NCBI RefSeq assembly: GCF_040096225.1
Contig: NZ_JBBMFC010000019.1
Span: forward strand, 1 to 64,000
From: Hominiventricola aquisgranensis
GTDB taxonomy: Bacteria; Bacillota; Clostridia; Lachnospirales; Lachnospiraceae
DNA length: 64,000 nt
Reading direction: 5' to 3'
Shown in pieces: positions 18,157-26,545 of the stretch (position 1 is the stretch's first letter; every line of letters begins with the position of its first letter). A program made the position numbers and the translations under genes. The notes under the pieces are model-generated. The model had not been told where the DNA came from. It worked only from the letters and a program-made list of their open reading frames with translations, and searched no databases.

Positions 18157-20226
18157 ATGAAGAAACTATTGAATAATGCAGTCGCTGTGATCGTTGTAAT
18201 GATCGTACTGTTATTAATCATTCCATTGAATCCATTTGTATTGGATGTTTTTATAATTTTGAATATTTCCATTTCATTGATCATCTTGCTGATCAGCATG
18301 AATATCAAAGAGCCGCTGGAGTTTTCGATTTTTCCATCCATGCTTTTGATCACGACGTTGTTCCGTATCGGGATCAATATCTCTTCCACGAGAAATATCC
18401 TTGGAAACTCGGGAACGGCGGGAGCTGTGATCAAGTCGATGGGAGATTTTGTATTACAGGGAAACGTTGTAGTTGGTTTCATTATCTTTATCATTATCGT
18501 ATTGGTGCAGTTCCTTGTTATCACAAAAGGTGCGGAACGAGTTGCGGAGGTTGCGGCACGTTTTACATTGGATGCGATGCCGGGAAAACAGATGGCGATC
18601 GACGCAGACTTAAGTACCGGTCTGATCGACGAGCAGCAGGCCAAGGAGCGGCGGTATAAGATCCAAAAAGAAGCGGATTTTTACGGCGCCATGGACGGTG
18701 CTACGAAGATCGTAAAGGGAGATGCGGTCATGTCCCTGATCATTACCGCAGTCAATTTCTTCGGCGGTATGATCATCGGAATGGTGCAGGGGGGAATGTC
18801 ATTTTCAGAAGTCCTTTCGGTGTATTCGATCGCAACGGTCGGAGATGGTCTTGTATCTCAGATCCCTGCGCTTCTGATCTCCACGGCAACCGGTATGGTC
18901 GTGACCAGATCCGTTTCGGAGGGAAGTCTGAATGAGGATGCTTCCAAACAGTTTCTTGCCCAGCCGAAAGCAATCATGATCACCGGCGCGGCGCTGGCAG
19001 TGATGCTTGTGATCCCGGGAATGCCGAAGCTCCAGTTTGGCGTAGTCTCACTTGGATTGATGCTTGGAGGTTATATGCTGACGAAGCGGATGGAGGAAGC
19101 AGCTTCCGCTTCACGAAAAGCAGAAGAGATGGAAGAAGCCATGTCGCAGCAACAGCAGATGGTTTCCGAGGAAGAGGCGTTTAAGGACATCAGCAATGTG
19201 TATGATCTGATACAGGTAGAGCCGATCGAGATGGAATTTGGATATAGTCTGATCCCGCTGGTAGATGAGGGCAGCGGTGGAAAAATGATCAACCGGATCG
19301 TGATCTTCCGGCGGCAGTACGCACAAGAAATGGGATTTGTAATTCCGTCAATCCGGTTAAGAGACAGTTCCAGTCTGAATACCAATCAATACGTGATCAA
19401 GATCCGCGGCGAAGAAGTCGCAAAGGGTGAGATACTTGTGGATTATTATCTTGCTTTAGAACCGCCGAATCCGGAGAAAGAGATCGAGGGAATCGATACG
19501 ATCGAACCGGCATACGGCATTCCGAGTAAATGGATCACTGTGGATAAGAAGGAGATGGCGGAGATTTATGGATATACGGTGATCGATCCGTTATCCGTGA
19601 TGCTGACCCATTTATCGGAGACGATCAAACAACATTCTTACGAGCTTCTGAACCGACAGGAAGTTGTGAAGCTGGTGGACAATATGAAGAAGAAATCACC
19701 GGAACTGATCGAAGAACTGATTCCGACAACGATTTCTTATGGAAATTTCCAAAAAATATTGACGAATCTTTTGAAAGAGGGCATTCCGATCAAAGATATG
19801 GAGACGATCATGGAGACGATCATCGACGCGTCTATGGCGGTGAAAGATCTGGATTCTGTGACCGAACATATCCGTATGGCGCTGAAGCGTACGATCACGA
19901 GAAAGTTCTGTGAGGGCGGCAGCATGAAAGTGATCACTCTGGATGCAGATCTGGAGAAGAACATCATCACAAGCCTGACCGCAGGCGATCAGGGAATGTA
20001 TCTGGCGCTCAGTCCGGATGTGATGCAGACCGTGATCACAAAACTGGGAGAGGAAATTAAAAAATTCAACGGATTTTCACAGCCTCCGGTTGTTCTTACG
20101 AGCCAGGTCGTGCGCGTACATGTGCATCATCTGATCGAACAGTTTTATCCGAATGTTTATGTTCTTTCTTTTAATGAGATCAACAATAATATACAAATCC
20201 AGGCGGTAGGGAACATTGCCGTCTGA
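18157..20226 (+). CDS. flhA: Flagellar export protein FlhA
   Basis: 689 aa, normal FlhA length. The N-terminal half (about residues 8-310) has around eight membrane helices and the FHIPEP signature region (SSTRNILGNSGTAGAVIKSMG; DADLSTGLIDEQQAKERR). The C-terminal half is the cytoplasmic nonameric ring that receives chaperone-substrate complexes. In most Firmicutes flhF and flhG come next; here fliA starts 18 bp downstream. Confidence 0.97.
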   Translation: MKKLLNNAVAVIVVMIVLLLIIPLNPFVLDVFIILNISISLIILLISMNIKEPLEFSIFPSMLLITTLFRIGINISSTRNILGNSGTAGAVIKSMGDFVLQGNVVVGFIIFIIIVLVQFLVITKGAERVAEVAARFTLDAMPGKQMAIDADLSTGLIDEQQAKERRYKIQKEADFYGAMDGATKIVKGDAVMSLIITAVNFFGGMIIGMVQGGMSFSEVLSVYSIATVGDGLVSQIPALLISTATGMVVTRSVSEGSLNEDASKQFLAQPKAIMITGAALAVMLVIPGMPKLQFGVVSLGLMLGGYMLTKRMEEAASASRKAEEMEEAMSQQQQMVSEEEAFKDISNVYDLIQVEPIEMEFGYSLIPLVDEGSGGKMINRIVIFRRQYAQEMGFVIPSIRLRDSSSLNTNQYVIKIRGEEVAKGEILVDYYLALEPPNPEKEIEGIDTIEPAYGIPSKWITVDKKEMAEIYGYTVIDPLSVMLTHLSETIKQHSYELLNRQEVVKLVDNMKKKSPELIEELIPTTISYGNFQKILTNLLKEGIPIKDMETIMETIIDASMAVKDLDSVTEHIRMALKRTITRKFCEGGSMKVITLDADLEKNIITSLTAGDQGMYLALSPDVMQTVITKLGEEIKKFNGFSQPPVVLTSQVVRVHVHHLIEQFYPNVYVLSFNEINNNIQIQAVGNIAV

Positions 20227-20244
20227 CAGTTATGAGGGAAGAGT

Positions 20245-21054
20245 ATGAGTATACAGGAAGATTATACAGAAAAGTCGAATGAAGAACTTTTGCAGATGTA
20301 TGGCTCTACCCATAGTCTGGAGATCAAACAGGAACTGGTGATGCGTTATCTCTATGTTGTAAAGAGTATTGCGCTGCAGAAGCGCGATGTATATATCAGC
20401 TTTTCGCAGATGGAAGATATTGTCAACGAGGGCGTGCTTGTGCTCATGAATGCGATCGAGAAGTTTGACGCAAAAAAACAGGTGAAATTCGAGACCTATA
20501 TTTCCAAAAGGATCAAAGGCATGATCATCGATCTCGCGAGAAAACAAGACTGGGTCCCGAGGAGCGTAAGAAAAAGCGCAAGAGATATTGAAGATGCGGT
20601 TACCACATTATATAATAAAAACGGAACAGATCCGTCGCCGGAAGAGGTAGCGAAATATCTTGGGATCACGATGGAGAAGTATCAGGAGATCTTAAAGAAA
20701 GCGACGTTGTTCCATGTACTTTCTCTGGATATGGTGCTGGCAGAGGCGCAGGAGAACAGTACGCATGTACAGCTTCCGACCAGCGGGGAAGAAAAGCAGC
20801 CGGAATCCTGCCTGCTCAGGCAGGAGCTGACCGATGTGTTGGCGGAGGGGATCAGAACATTGAGGGAAAAAGAGCAGCTGGTCATTTCGCTTTATTATGT
20901 AGAGGAATTGAACATGAGGCAGATCGCGCAAGTGTTGGAGATCAGCGAGCCCCGTGTGTCTCAGATCCATAGCAGCGGTATTAAAAAATTAAAAAAATAT
21001 ATGCAGAAATTTAATCAGGAAGGGGAAAAGAAGCATGTTTCAAGGATATTATAA
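20245..21054 (+). CDS. fliA: Flagellar sigma factor FliA (sigma28 / SigD)
   Basis: 269 aa sigma-70 family group 3 factor. Region 2 (about residues 20-95, with EGVLVLMNAIEKFDAKK and FETYISKRIKGMIIDLARKQDW), region 3 (about 105-160) and the region 4 helix-turn-helix (MRQIAQVLEISEPRVSQIHS) are visible. It directs late genes such as fliC and the receptor genes, whose promoters in this window resemble the sigma28 consensus. FlgM, its presumed anti-sigma factor, is at 41.5 kb. It overlaps flgF by 20 bp. Confidence 0.94.
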   Translation: MSIQEDYTEKSNEELLQMYGSTHSLEIKQELVMRYLYVVKSIALQKRDVYISFSQMEDIVNEGVLVLMNAIEKFDAKKQVKFETYISKRIKGMIIDLARKQDWVPRSVRKSARDIEDAVTTLYNKNGTDPSPEEVAKYLGITMEKYQEILKKATLFHVLSLDMVLAEAQENSTHVQLPTSGEEKQPESCLLRQELTDVLAEGIRTLREKEQLVISLYYVEELNMRQIAQVLEISEPRVSQIHSSGIKKLKKYMQKFNQEGEKKHVSRIL

Positions 21055-21775
21055 TCTGGCGTCGAATTTGATCGTGCAGAATCGAAATATGAATGTGATC
21101 AGTAACAATATGACGAATATCTCCACGCCCGGATTTAAAAGCGACCAATTAGTTCAGGGAACATTCCGGGATGAGATTTTGTATCGGTTTGAGAGAGACG
21201 GAAGAACTCCGATCGGAACTACCTCAAGGATCAACACGGCGGAGGGCGTCGCAACAGACCAGACGCAGGGAACGCTTCGCGCCACGGAGCGGGCGCTGGA
21301 TCTGGCTTTGAGCGGAAAAGGCTTCTTTGCGGTACAGAGCGGACAGGAAACCGTGTATACAAGAAATGGTTCTTTTAATGTGGATAATGAGGGGTATCTT
21401 GTACTTCAGGGGCTTGGAAGAGTTCAGGGACAGAATGGACCGATCCGGGTAAATACAGATGACATCCGTGTGACGGAGCAGGGATACGTCTTAAGTGCAG
21501 ACGGAAGAGAAAATTACGGACGATTACAGGTTGTGGATTTTGCGGATTATGAACAACTGGAAAAAACGGCAAACGGAGCGTTTCGTTCCAATGCGCAGCC
21601 GCAGGGCGTAAATGGTACGGTGATCAAGCAGGGATATCTGGAAGACTCGAATGTGTCGATGGTGCAGGAGATGACGAACATGATGAGCGGTCAGCGGTCG
21701 CTTCAGAGTTCGGCGCAGCTTTTGAAAATGTATGACCAGCTCAGCGGAAAAGCAATCCAACTTGGTTCGATGTAA
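21035..21775 (+). CDS. flgF: Flagellar rod protein FlgF (FlhO-type)
   Basis: 246 aa rod/hook family protein. N-terminal motif: RNMNVISNNMTNISTPGFKSD. C-terminal motif: LEDSNVSMVQEMTNMMSGQR. The gene pair here corresponds to flhO-flhP of Bacillus subtilis. The first member is assigned FlgF by order; discrimination from FlgG on sequence alone is moderate. The start codon lies inside the end of fliA with a good SD (GGAAGGGGAA). Confidence 0.88.
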   Translation: MFQGYYNLASNLIVQNRNMNVISNNMTNISTPGFKSDQLVQGTFRDEILYRFERDGRTPIGTTSRINTAEGVATDQTQGTLRATERALDLALSGKGFFAVQSGQETVYTRNGSFNVDNEGYLVLQGLGRVQGQNGPIRVNTDDIRVTEQGYVLSADGRENYGRLQVVDFADYEQLEKTANGAFRSNAQPQGVNGTVIKQGYLEDSNVSMVQEMTNMMSGQRSLQSSAQLLKMYDQLSGKAIQLGSM

Positions 21776-21791
21776 AGGAAAGGAGATCGTT

Positions 21792-22502
21792 ATGTATTCA
21801 TCTTTTTATGCGGCTGCAAGAGGCGTGATCGCACAGCAGCAGAAACTGGATGTTACGGCAAATAATCTGGCGAACATCAATAACTATGGATATAAGAATA
21901 AAAGCGTTTCTTTCTCCAATCTGATGTATTACAATATGAACAATCAGTACGGACAGGATACGGCGATGAAAGCGGGAACCGGCGTAAAGGTGGAAATGAC
22001 AAACACGGATTTTACACCGGAAGCATACAGAGAGACCGACGGAGCTTATGATTTTGCGATCGGAGGAAAAGGATTTTTCAGACTGGTCAATCCGTCCAGC
22101 GACGCGGTGACTTATACGCGGAATGGACATTTCAGTCTATCCCAGCAGGGAAATCAGTTTTATCTGGTCAATGACGCAGGCAACCGGGTGTGCGACCGGA
22201 ACGGAAATCCGGTTATTGTGAACAACGGTACGTTCAGCGGTGAGATCGGGATATATCAGTTTAATATCACGGATGGGATGCAAAGCGTCGGCGACAACGA
22301 GTTTGCACCGACGGCAAAGAACGGAACGCCGTTTTTGGTACAGGACGGAAAGCTGATCCGTCATGCTTTGGAAACTTCCGGAGTAGATATGGCAGAAGAG
22401 ATGACAAAGGTGATCGAAAGTCAAAGAGCATACTCCTATGCACTGCGCATGGTGCAGACGTCTGATGAAATCGTAAATACAGTCAATTCATTGAGACAGT
22501 GA
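21792..22502 (+). CDS. flgG: Flagellar distal rod protein FlgG (FlhP-type)
   Basis: 236 aa from ATG 21792, which is preceded by AAAGGAAAGGAGAT. In-frame upstream codons exist but have no SD and run into flgF. N-terminal motif: KLDVTANNLANINNYGYKNK. C-terminal motif: SGVDMAEEMTKVIESQRAYSYALRM. The distal rod connects the basal body to the hook. Confidence 0.9.
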   Translation: MYSSFYAAARGVIAQQQKLDVTANNLANINNYGYKNKSVSFSNLMYYNMNNQYGQDTAMKAGTGVKVEMTNTDFTPEAYRETDGAYDFAIGGKGFFRLVNPSSDAVTYTRNGHFSLSQQGNQFYLVNDAGNRVCDRNGNPVIVNNGTFSGEIGIYQFNITDGMQSVGDNEFAPTAKNGTPFLVQDGKLIRHALETSGVDMAEEMTKVIESQRAYSYALRMVQTSDEIVNTVNSLRQ

Positions 22503-22518
22503 TAAGGAGAGGGAAGTT

Positions 22519-23139
22519 ATGGCGATTTATAGATATGAAGAACTGGGAGAAAACCAGATGGACGTATTCCGTGAGATCGGAAGTATCGGGAATGGAAACG
22601 CGATCACAGCGCTTTCCGGGATCTTGTCGGAAAAGATCAGTATGGAACTGCCGGAAGTCAATATTCTGGAATTTAATATGGCGCAGAAGAAGATCGGCGA
22701 TGCGGAAGAGATCGTCGGCGCGGTTCTCGTGGAAATGTCCGGAGAGCTGTCAGGGCTGATGATGCTGATCTTAAAAAGAGATTTTATCAAAACAATGATC
22801 AAAAAAGTCTTTTCTTATGAGAAAGAGAACTTGCTTGATATGGAAGAAATGGAAGAATCTTTGCTGATCGAGGTTGGAAATATCATGCTTTCCTCCTATA
22901 TCAGCGCACTCTCTTCCCTTACGAATATTCAGATCCATTTGTCCGTTCCGCAGTTTGCCGTCAATATGCTGGGAGGGATCTTAAGCATGCCTATGGCAAT
23001 GATGGGAATTGAGTCTGATCAGATCATGATGATTACAGGGGCGTTTTCGATAGGAGGAGAGGAGATGGACAGCAATATTCTATTGCTGCCGGACATCCGT
23101 TCATTGAATGTCCTGATGAAAAAATTAGGAGTGGAGTAG
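22519..23139 (+). CDS. cheC: CheY-P phosphatase CheC
   Basis: 206 aa, CheC size. Two internally repeated CheC motifs are visible: FREIGSIGNGNAITALS near residue 15 and LIEVGNIMLSSYISALS near residue 117. The second site keeps the E-xx-N pair; the first has E-xx-S (EIGS), so it is probably inactive. CheC dephosphorylates CheY-P and is stimulated by CheD, encoded 3 bp downstream. AAGGAGAGGG precedes the ATG. Confidence 0.92.
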   Translation: MAIYRYEELGENQMDVFREIGSIGNGNAITALSGILSEKISMELPEVNILEFNMAQKKIGDAEEIVGAVLVEMSGELSGLMMLILKRDFIKTMIKKVFSYEKENLLDMEEMEESLLIEVGNIMLSSYISALSSLTNIQIHLSVPQFAVNMLGGILSMPMAMMGIESDQIMMITGAFSIGGEEMDSNILLLPDIRSLNVLMKKLGVE

Positions 23140-23142
23140 CTT

Positions 23143-23625
23143 ATGCAGAAGAAGATATCTGTGGGAATTGCGGACATGAAGCTTACCAGACAGGAGGGAG
23201 TACTGATTACATATGCGCTGGGTTCATGTATCGGAATTACCTTTTATGATCCAATGATAAAGTTAGGGGCGCTGCTCCATATCATGCTCCCGGAAAAAAC
23301 AAATTCGCAGGATTCCAATATTTTGAAATATGCGGACACAGGTATACAGGAAACACTTCGAAAGTTCTATACATTCGGCGGTCAGAAAGGACGGACAGTT
23401 TGTAAGATCGCAGGTGGCGCAAAAATGTTTGAAATGAAAGGAACAGGCGGTCTGGGCAATATCGGAGAGCGGAATATCATCAAAGTAAAAAGTATTTTGA
23501 AAGCGGAGGGGCTTCGGATCACCGGAGAAGATACCGGATCAAATTATGCACGAACGATGCTTCTGGATGTATCGACCGGTCAGGTATCGATACGAACAGC
23601 GAGCCGTCAGGAGAAATATATCTAA
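23143..23625 (+). CDS. cheD: Chemoreceptor glutamine deamidase CheD
   Basis: 160 aa, CheD size. It deamidates receptor glutamines and binds CheC. The catalytic Cys is in TYALGSCIGITFYD and the active-site His in GALLHIMLPE, with a Thr just before the Cys block, matching the Cys-His-Thr triad of the family. The C-terminal FKIAGGAKMF-type motif is present as CKIAGGAKMFEM. Start ATG 23143 is only 3 bp from the cheC stop. Confidence 0.95.
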   Translation: MQKKISVGIADMKLTRQEGVLITYALGSCIGITFYDPMIKLGALLHIMLPEKTNSQDSNILKYADTGIQETLRKFYTFGGQKGRTVCKIAGGAKMFEMKGTGGLGNIGERNIIKVKSILKAEGLRITGEDTGSNYARTMLLDVSTGQVSIRTASRQEKYI

Positions 23626-23639
23626 GGAGGAGAGGGAAA

Positions 23640-24548
23640 ATGGCAGATACAAAGATATTATTGGAATCAGGGACAAATGAGATTGAGATCATGCAGTTCA
23701 CAATCAATGACGAACTGTATGGCATCAATGTGGCAAAGGTTCGGGAGATCATGATGGCGGATAAGGTAAAACCGATCCCGCATTCCCACAACGCTGTGGA
23801 GGGGATCTTTAAACCGAGGGAGATCCTGCTGACGGTTGTGGACTTGCCGAAATATCTCACGAAACAGGAATGCGAAAAGCATCCGAGAGATTTATTTATC
23901 GTTACAAACTTCAATAAAATGCATATTGCATTTCGCGTTCACAGTGTTGTGGGGATCAGCAGAATCTCGTGGACAGATATTCAGAAACCGGATAAAACGA
24001 TCACTCACGGGGAAGAGGGCGTGGCAACCGGAATCGCCCAGTGCGGAGACAATCTGGTGACGATCCTTGACTTTGAAAAAATTGTGGCGGAGATCGCTCC
24101 GGAGACCGGAATCCAGGTGGAAGAGATCACAAAGATGGGAAAACGTTCCAAGCGGCAGGAAAAGATCGTTTTAGCGGAAGATTCCATTTTGCTGACCAAA
24201 ATGATCATGGATTCCCTGGCAAAGGCAGGCTATACGAATGTGATCAATTTTAATAACGGAAAAGAAGCATGGGATTATCTGACAACGGCGAAGAAGAACA
24301 ACACATTGGATGAAAGTGCGGATTTGATTATTACGGATATCGAGATGCCGGAGATGGACGGGCATCATCTGACGAAGCTGGTGAAATCAGATGAGGAGAT
24401 GAAAGGGATCCCGCTGATCATTTTCTCTTCTTTGATCAACAGTGAAATGCGGATCAAAGGAAAACAGCTTGGCGCAGATGAGCAGCTTTCCAAGCCGGAA
24501 ATTGGTCATTTAGTGGAAGTCATGGACACGTTGCTGGAAAGGAGATAG
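23640..24548 (+). CDS. cheV: Chemotaxis coupling protein CheV (CheW-receiver fusion)
   Basis: 302 aa. A CheW-like domain (about residues 15-150, with NDELYGINVAKVREI and GVATGIAQCGDNLVTILDFEKI region) is followed by a receiver domain (about 175-300) with phospho-acceptor Asp in LIITDIEMPEMDGHH. CheV couples receptors to CheA and, when phosphorylated, helps adaptation. A strong SD (AAGGAGGAGAGG) precedes ATG 23640. Confidence 0.95.
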   Translation: MADTKILLESGTNEIEIMQFTINDELYGINVAKVREIMMADKVKPIPHSHNAVEGIFKPREILLTVVDLPKYLTKQECEKHPRDLFIVTNFNKMHIAFRVHSVVGISRISWTDIQKPDKTITHGEEGVATGIAQCGDNLVTILDFEKIVAEIAPETGIQVEEITKMGKRSKRQEKIVLAEDSILLTKMIMDSLAKAGYTNVINFNNGKEAWDYLTTAKKNNTLDESADLIITDIEMPEMDGHHLTKLVKSDEEMKGIPLIIFSSLINSEMRIKGKQLGADEQLSKPEIGHLVEVMDTLLERR

Positions 24549-24552
24549 TGGA

Positions 24553-25788
24553 ATGGAGAAGATTATTGCCAGACAATTGATTAAAAAGACAGATACAAGC
24601 GAGATTATGGGATACGAACTTCTGGTGCAGAGCGACGCAGAGAGTCTCTACAATTCCAGCGTGGACAGTGCGGCAGCGAACGCAATGACCGCCTTTTTGA
24701 CTGAAAATTCAAGTAAGATATTCCGGGACCGGAAAACGTTTATGACATTTACGCCGACGCTTTTGTTCCGCAATACACCGAAGATCTTTGACAAAGATAT
24801 GATCGTGATCCAGATAGAGGACAATGTTGTGATCCATCCGTTAGCTTCGATCCTGATCGAAAAATACCGCGAAGAGGGGTATCATTTTGCGATCAATGAT
24901 TTCCGGTTCATCCCGAAATATTTCAGTATGTTGGAATATGTAGATTATGTCAAAGTGAAAGTGACCGGAGAAGAGGAAGACCGGGAACGCCGGAGCCTGG
25001 AAAATGTGGTGGATATGGCGCATGGATTCGGAAAAGAAGTGATCGCTACAAGCATCAATACGAAAGAAGCGTTTCTCCTTGCGAAAGAAATCCATACAGA
25101 TTATGTAGAGGGCGCGTATATTTCTGATACATCGGTATCAAAAGTAGGGAAGATGGAATATCTTCAGGGAAATCTTTACCAGCTGATCATGGAAGTTACA
25201 AAAGATGAGCCGGATATGGAAGTGATGGAACAGATCGTGACGAGAGACGCCGCGCTGACCTATGCGCTGCTGAAAATGGCGAACTCAGCTTATTTTTCGG
25301 CAAAACACAGAACTGCTTCCGTACGGCAGGCTATTATGCGGGTTGGAATCAACCAGTTAAAACAGTGGGTATATCTGTTAAGTTTTCGGAAGGAAGAATC
25401 CGGAACGGAAGAACTGATGAAAACGTCATTTATGCGGGCGAATTTTGCAGCGGCATTGGTGAAGAAGATGGGACATTTTCCGATCGCTCCGGCAGACGCG
25501 TATCTGATGGGAATGTTTTCCACACTGGAATGTATGATCGATGCGACTATGGAGGAGATCTTAAATGAAATCCCGATCGTTGAGGAAGTGAAGAAAGCAC
25601 TGATCTCAGGCGAGGGTGAAGCCGGAACATTATATCACCTGATCCTGGCTTATGAGAGAGCGGACTGGACGGAAATCAAGAAGCTTTCGGATGAATTGGG
25701 ATTGCAGACAAACGTAATGGCGCAGATTTATATGGAATGCGTGGAAGAAGTAAGCGAGATCTGGGAGAATGTTGTAGCAAAAGCATAA
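24553..25788 (+). CDS. Degenerate EAL plus HDOD domain protein (YuxH-like)
   Basis: 411 aa. The N-terminal part (about residues 1-195) has the EAL fold pattern but lacks the catalytic motifs: the EAL motif is YELLVQ and the DDFG-type motif is NDFRF. It is therefore probably not an active cyclic-di-GMP phosphodiesterase. The C-terminal HDOD domain (about 200-395, with TYALLKMANSAYFSA and VRQAIMRVGINQLKQW) is typical of signalling proteins tied to chemotaxis or stress. It is the last gene of the fla/che operon, 4 bp after cheV. Confidence 0.88.
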   Translation: MEKIIARQLIKKTDTSEIMGYELLVQSDAESLYNSSVDSAAANAMTAFLTENSSKIFRDRKTFMTFTPTLLFRNTPKIFDKDMIVIQIEDNVVIHPLASILIEKYREEGYHFAINDFRFIPKYFSMLEYVDYVKVKVTGEEEDRERRSLENVVDMAHGFGKEVIATSINTKEAFLLAKEIHTDYVEGAYISDTSVSKVGKMEYLQGNLYQLIMEVTKDEPDMEVMEQIVTRDAALTYALLKMANSAYFSAKHRTASVRQAIMRVGINQLKQWVYLLSFRKEESGTEELMKTSFMRANFAAALVKKMGHFPIAPADAYLMGMFSTLECMIDATMEEILNEIPIVEEVKKALISGEGEAGTLYHLILAYERADWTEIKKLSDELGLQTNVMAQIYMECVEEVSEIWENVVAKA

Positions 25789-25798
25789 AAAGATAACA

Positions 25799-25846
25799 TA
25801 GGGGGATTGCCGGGCAATTTGTGAATTGTTCCGGCAATCCCCCTAT
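25799..25846. terminator. Strong bidirectional terminator between the fla/che operon and comFB
   Basis: A perfect 15-bp inverted repeat (25799-25813 with 25831-25845) joins around a 17-base A/T-rich loop. The stem contains GGGGGATTGCCGG. It is placed exactly between two convergent genes. On the minus strand a TCTTTTT run follows the hairpin; on the plus strand the tail is weaker. Confidence 0.85.
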
Positions 25847-25852
25847 ATTGAA

Positions 25853-26545
25853 TCAGGATGCACCATTTTTATGTCTTGGAGTTTCTTTTACAGTCATACA
25901 TGCTTTCGTTGCTTCCACCGTGATCTCGGAAATGAAATGGTTGGTATAGAAGCTAAGCAACGGGGCTTCGGCTGCCGGTTCTGTAACAATGTATTTTGGC
26001 GGAAGTCCGTTCAGCGTCAGGGCAATAGTGTCAGCAATACACTTCTCACAGGTACAACATTCAAACTGACGCATAAAATAAATGATCTTATCGCTGACGA
26101 TCCGCTCCATAACATTGATCCGCACAAATTCCGGCTCTGGTTCTGGTTCAGATACGATCGTTGATTCCGGTTCGGCTACCGGTTCTGCTTCCGGCTCTTT
26201 TTCCCGGGATTCTTTTTGGGATTCTTCCGGATTCATATCATGTTCTTTTTGAAATTCCTGAAAGAGATTTGCCTGAATCTGTTCTGCCACCGGATCTTTT
26301 TCCGTCTGATCGATGATCGAGACAGAGGGGGAATCGGGAACAGATATTTTTCCCTGTGGGATTTTTTCTGTCGGTTCCGGATCCGGGTGCGGTTGTTGGG
26401 CGTCCTTTGGTTGGGAATCTTGTTCCGATATCGGATCCGCGTCCTTTTTCACATCCGTTTCCAGTTCTTTTTCCGGCTCTTTTTTCGTATCGTGCCCGGA
26501 TAAAAGATTTAAGACGTGTGCCGTTTTATTACTTTTTCTTGCCAT
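25853..26545 (-). CDS. Pro/Glu-rich protein with C-terminal ComFB domain
   Basis: 230 aa. Residues 1-20 are a basic start (MARKSNKTAHVLNLLSG). Residues about 20-140 are disordered, rich in Pro, Glu, Lys and Gln, including EPEPEPEF. Residues about 141-222 match ComFB: VMERIVSDKII, the cysteine cluster CCTCEKC (163-169), then ADTIALTLNGLPPKYIV. ComFB-family domains are reported cyclic-dinucleotide receptors, and the original member is a late-competence operon protein. The ATG overlaps the stop of parA by one base (TAATG), so the two are translationally coupled. Basic N-termini of this kind are common in ParA partner proteins, so a ParA-regulating role is inferred. Confidence 0.85.
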   Translation of the reverse strand: MARKSNKTAHVLNLLSGHDTKKEPEKELETDVKKDADPISEQDSQPKDAQQPHPDPEPTEKIPQGKISVPDSPSVSIIDQTEKDPVAEQIQANLFQEFQKEHDMNPEESQKESREKEPEAEPVAEPESTIVSEPEPEPEFVRINVMERIVSDKIIYFMRQFECCTCEKCIADTIALTLNGLPPKYIVTEPAAEAPLLSFYTNHFISEITVEATKACMTVKETPRHKNGAS

